Assembly (NCBI GenBank): GCA_045644325.1
Contig: JAZRGT010000015.1
Coordinates: 1-36,887, forward strand
DNA from: CAG-390 sp045644325
GTDB lineage: Bacteria; Bacillota; Clostridia; Oscillospirales; CAG-272
DNA: 36,887 nucleotides
Direction of reading: 5' to 3'
This document shows positions 34,583 through 36,887 of the stretch, piece after piece (the stretch's first letter is position 1; the number at the start of each line of letters is the position of its first letter). The notes under the pieces were generated by a model. It made no database searches and was not told the DNA's origin. It worked only from the letters and a program-made list of their open reading frames with translations. The position numbers and the translations under genes are program-made.

Positions 34583-35407
34583 ATGTATAAAAAGATTTTG
34601 ATCGCCCTCGACCTTGAGGGTGTGAACAACGTCAAGGGAGTTCCGTACGAGGCTCTTTCAAAAGAGACCGACGAATGGAAGATAGCAAGACGCCAGGGCG
34701 TGCTTGAGGTAAACGCGGCGGCAAATGCGCTTTTCCTTGCGGGCGCGGAGAAGATCGCTCTCTGGGATAACCACGGCGGCGGTCACAATATCGATCCCGC
34801 TGATCTCGACGCGCGCATTACGCTTCTCGAAACCGATTTTTCAAAGCCGAGAATGTATTTTGCCGACGATTATGATTGCGTCTGCTATTTCGGCTACCAC
34901 GCTATGGAGGGCACTCTCGGAGGCGTGCTCGCGCATACGATGAGCAGTAAAACCGTGCAGTTTTATAAGCTGAACGGCAAATATATCGGCGAGATCGATA
35001 TGGACGCCTATATTGCGGCGTCGCACGGTAAGCCCTCGGTGTTTTATTGCGCGGGAGACATTGCTTGCGCACAGGCAAAGCGCGCAGTCCCGGGCATCGT
35101 GACCGTCGCCACGAAGTACGAAAAATCGAGAAATGAAGCAGATTTCCGTGATAACGCGGAGCTTTTCTCCGAGATCGGCGAAAAGATCGTTGATGCTGTT
35201 TCGTCCGAGCAGGGATACGAAACTCTTGATTTCCCCGCAAGCTTTGAAAAATCCTTCAAGCGAGTCGAGGATGCGGAAAAGTTCCTCGCCAGACTTCAAA
35301 AACGCGGAATCGATGCCGACTACCTTTCTGACGAAGTTATCGGCAAAGACGCGCATACCGTCGTTTCCACGGTTCACAACATCGGCGAATTTATTGCTTG
35401 CATATAA
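34583..35407 (+). CDS. M55-family D-aminopeptidase (DppA-like)
   Basis: A 274-residue zinc peptidase. The motif D10-x-E12 (LDLEGVNNV), H64 in WDNHGGGH, H106 in GYHAMEG, H118 in LAHTM and E137 in NGKYIGEID correspond to the metal and catalytic positions of Bacillus DppA. It releases D-amino acids from the N-terminus of small peptides, probably from peptidoglycan fragments. Ribosome binding site GAGGTG; a terminator just upstream means its own promoter must lie very close or in the repeat. It converges on the second capsid cassette and shares its terminator hairpin. Confidence 0.9.
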   Translation: MYKKILIALDLEGVNNVKGVPYEALSKETDEWKIARRQGVLEVNAAANALFLAGAEKIALWDNHGGGHNIDPADLDARITLLETDFSKPRMYFADDYDCVCYFGYHAMEGTLGGVLAHTMSSKTVQFYKLNGKYIGEIDMDAYIAASHGKPSVFYCAGDIACAQAKRAVPGIVTVATKYEKSRNEADFRDNAELFSEIGEKIVDAVSSEQGYETLDFPASFEKSFKRVEDAEKFLARLQKRGIDADYLSDEVIGKDAHTVVSTVHNIGEFIACI

Positions 35408-35409
35408 TA

Positions 35410-35456
35410 AAAACGGATACTCAACCCCTTTTCAGGAAAATTGAGTATCCGTTTTT
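35410..35456. terminator. Bidirectional terminator, end of cassette B
   Basis: AAAACGGATACTCAA/TTGAGTATCCGTTTTT stem with A-run and T-run, between convergent genes. It is homologous to the hairpin at 23705-23741 at the end of cassette A but keeps its T-run. Confidence 0.85.
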
Positions 35457-35461
35457 GCTAT

Positions 35462-35851
35462 TTATTCGGGATAAACGTCAGCTGTTGAGCCTTTGACGAA
35501 GGGGATCTCCGCTGAGATCGCCGCGAGTGCATCGCACCAACGCTCAAAGAGCTTTTCGTAAAGCTCGGTGTCCTCATCGAGGATGAGCATTGCCGCCATA
35601 TAGTAAGCCGCGGCGGGAGCGAAGCGATCGGCAAGTGGAAATTCCGCGTTCAGGTCGAGGTAAAGTCCCTCGAATTCCTGCGCCTCACCGATGCTGAATG
35701 CCTTGCGGTATGCGCGGTCGAGTGAAGCAGCCTCGCGGCAGAGCGCGGCACCAATGTAGGGCGCGCGCTCTTCAAGCTCGCTTTCGGAAAGAGAGCAATC
35801 AACCTCTCCGATCAGCTTCAGCGCTGTCTGATAAACCGAGCGAAGTTTCAT
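35462..35851 (-). CDS. Head-tail connector-like protein, cassette B
   Basis: A 129-residue homolog of the 23307-23696 protein, about 80% identical by hand count, with changes concentrated in residues 2-60 and the last third nearly unchanged. Frame intact. It follows the capsid gene by 17 bases and ends at the bidirectional hairpin. No MuF, toxin or barstar follows in this copy. Confidence 0.72.
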   Translation of the reverse strand: MKLRSVYQTALKLIGEVDCSLSESELEERAPYIGAALCREAASLDRAYRKAFSIGEAQEFEGLYLDLNAEFPLADRFAPAAAYYMAAMLILDEDTELYEKLFERWCDALAAISAEIPFVKGSTADVYPE

Positions 35852-35868
35852 TTTCGCCCTCCTAGATT

Positions 35869-36687
35869 TTAAGCGGAAACGGTAAGGTCGAGTCTTACCA
35901 TCTCGGAGGGATAGATTACCTGCGCGCCGTAGAGATGGAGACCCTTAACGGCGTCTGCAAATCTCTTTTCGGGGCGGTAGGCATCCATTTCGGAAAGCTG
36001 CTCTGCGAAAGCGATCGCTCTCTTGGAGCGTGCAATGCATTTATGTACGTTTCCGCTAACGGGGATATTGTTGGAAACGTATACCTTACAGCCCGCAATA
36101 CTGCCGATGCAACCGGTCTCAAGCGCAGTATCATCATTGGAAATATTGATCTTGCTCTTGAGAATAAGATTGCTGACCTCAGGGGAAACCTCGATAACGA
36201 TGTCATTGGGATCACATACGTTCTGCTTGAGAAGCTTGGTGCGAGCGTCAAGGATAAGGGGGATGATGTTATCAACGGTTGCAGATGCGGCGATATTAGA
36301 GCCTGCGTTACTGCAAAGAGAGAATACGTACTGATCCGCAACGTTTGCGAGTGCTGCCGCCGCGTTTCTTACAGCCGCATCCATAAGCTTGGGGTTGGTC
36401 TGCGCCTTTTCGATATCGTCGATCTGGAAGTTGAATGCCTTTGCCTGATCGATGATGAGGGTCTTGACTACGTCACCAAGCTCCTGTGCTGCGGTTTCAA
36501 AATCCTCGTTCTTGGTGTAGTCGAAGACGTTGATGTTGCCAACGCCGCAGATCTTGACACGGTCGCCGCGGTTCTTGATATCGCCCTCAAACTCACGGTT
36601 GCAGTTTGCTACGGCGATGTACTTTTTGTCCATCTGGGAGTAGAGAGTTTCGCTCCATACGCTAGAAATAAAGTTGTTAAGTGCCAT
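35869..36687 (-). CDS. Major capsid protein, cassette B
   Basis: A 272-residue homolog of the 22468-23286 capsid protein, same length, about 83% identical by hand count (46 differences). Differences cluster at about residues 120-210, where an exposed loop would be expected, while the ends and the AFAEQLSEMDAYRPEKRF block are unchanged. Frame intact and strong AAAGAAAGGAAT site, so it looks functional and under protein-level constraint. Confidence 0.85.
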   Translation of the reverse strand: MALNNFISSVWSETLYSQMDKKYIAVANCNREFEGDIKNRGDRVKICGVGNINVFDYTKNEDFETAAQELGDVVKTLIIDQAKAFNFQIDDIEKAQTNPKLMDAAVRNAAAALANVADQYVFSLCSNAGSNIAASATVDNIIPLILDARTKLLKQNVCDPNDIVIEVSPEVSNLILKSKINISNDDTALETGCIGSIAGCKVYVSNNIPVSGNVHKCIARSKRAIAFAEQLSEMDAYRPEKRFADAVKGLHLYGAQVIYPSEMVRLDLTVSA

Positions 36688-36719
36688 TTTTTAAAATTCC
36701 TTTCTTTTTTGAAGTGTTT

Positions 36720-36887
36720 TTATCGCCAGCTCTTCATTGAGCGGCGGATCTTTTCCATGTTTTTTCTTACCTCGGCGGGCGGCATTGCGCGTACCTCGTC
36801 GGGGGAGTAGAGTGTGTCGTCTGCGGGATCAAGCTTGCCTGCGGAAAGCTCTCGCGCTTTTTTGTCCGCGGCTTTGATGCGCGCAAT
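36720..36887 (-). CDS. Capsid scaffolding protein, cassette B (partial, cut by window end)
   Basis: The last 55 residues of a scaffold homolog, read from the window edge: from IARIKAADKKARELSAGKL to the stop. The final 29 residues, SPDEVRAMPPAEVRKNMEKI and RRSMKSW included, are identical to cassette A. Portal, terminase and other genes would be expected beyond 36887 on the minus strand. Confidence 0.85.
   Translation of the reverse strand: MARIKAADKKARELSAGKLDPADDTLYSPDEVRAMPPAEVRKNMEKIRRSMKSWR

Overview
The window looks like a chromosomal segment of an uncultured Gram-positive Clostridia bacterium, probably an Oscillospirales-like gut or rumen organism. The evidence is HPr kinase/phosphorylase, strong AGGAGG-type ribosome binding sites, a lipoprotein with a Gram-positive lipobox, sortase-type surface proteins and many TTGNNN-N17-TATAAT promoters. 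The taxonomic placement is inferred from gene content only.

Layout. (1) 1-2310: an XRE-type regulator and a Fic protein with an N-terminal DNA-binding domain. Large TTGCCGATATCGGCAA palindromes sit between them, and two inverted copies of a structured repeat flank the pair. (2) 2314-4013, minus strand: a HAD hydrolase translationally coupled to a Gfo/Idh/MocA oxidoreductase. (3) 4182-10333, minus strand: four tandem paralogous secreted proteins, each with a signal peptide and an xPxTG sorting signal. (4) 10547-15544, minus strand: two envelope operons, one with a TcaA-like membrane protein and a phosphodiester-glycosidase-like protein, the other with a PrsA/SurA-like lipoprotein and a membrane-anchored possible TIM-barrel protein. 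(5) 15707-16642: hprK.

(6) 16735-25336 is the most interesting part. A compact, tail-less phage-like cassette encodes TerS, TerL, a possible head-completion protein, portal, scaffold, capsid and connector. It is followed by an AT-richer three-gene cargo unit: a MuF-like zinc module fused to an intact barnase-type RNase, a barstar immunity protein and a MraZ-like double-hairpin protein. No integrase, tail, lysis or replication gene is visible. The cargo promoter is embedded in the hairpin that ends the capsid cassette. At the right edge (35412-36887) a second related cassette (scaffold end, capsid and connector, about 80-83% identical) runs in the opposite direction and ends in the homologous hairpin without cargo. 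The family is therefore present at least twice, and cargo appears to be attached at its 3' hairpin.

(7) 25390-25865: a consensus promoter, a 17-codon leader peptide, mutually exclusive hairpins and a small XRE regulator, which together look like an attenuator. (8) 26184-28492, minus strand: malic enzyme and a malate/L-lactate dehydrogenase. (9) 28827-32684: TldD, TldE and a second Gfo/Idh/MocA oxidoreductase. (10) 32897-35407: a coiled-coil protein, a sugar-isomerase/epimerase-like TIM barrel and an M55 D-aminopeptidase. Several intergenic regions carry repeated structured elements. One family (three copies) lies directly downstream of genes in sense orientation in the two copies where the upstream gene is visible, and shows compensatory stem changes.
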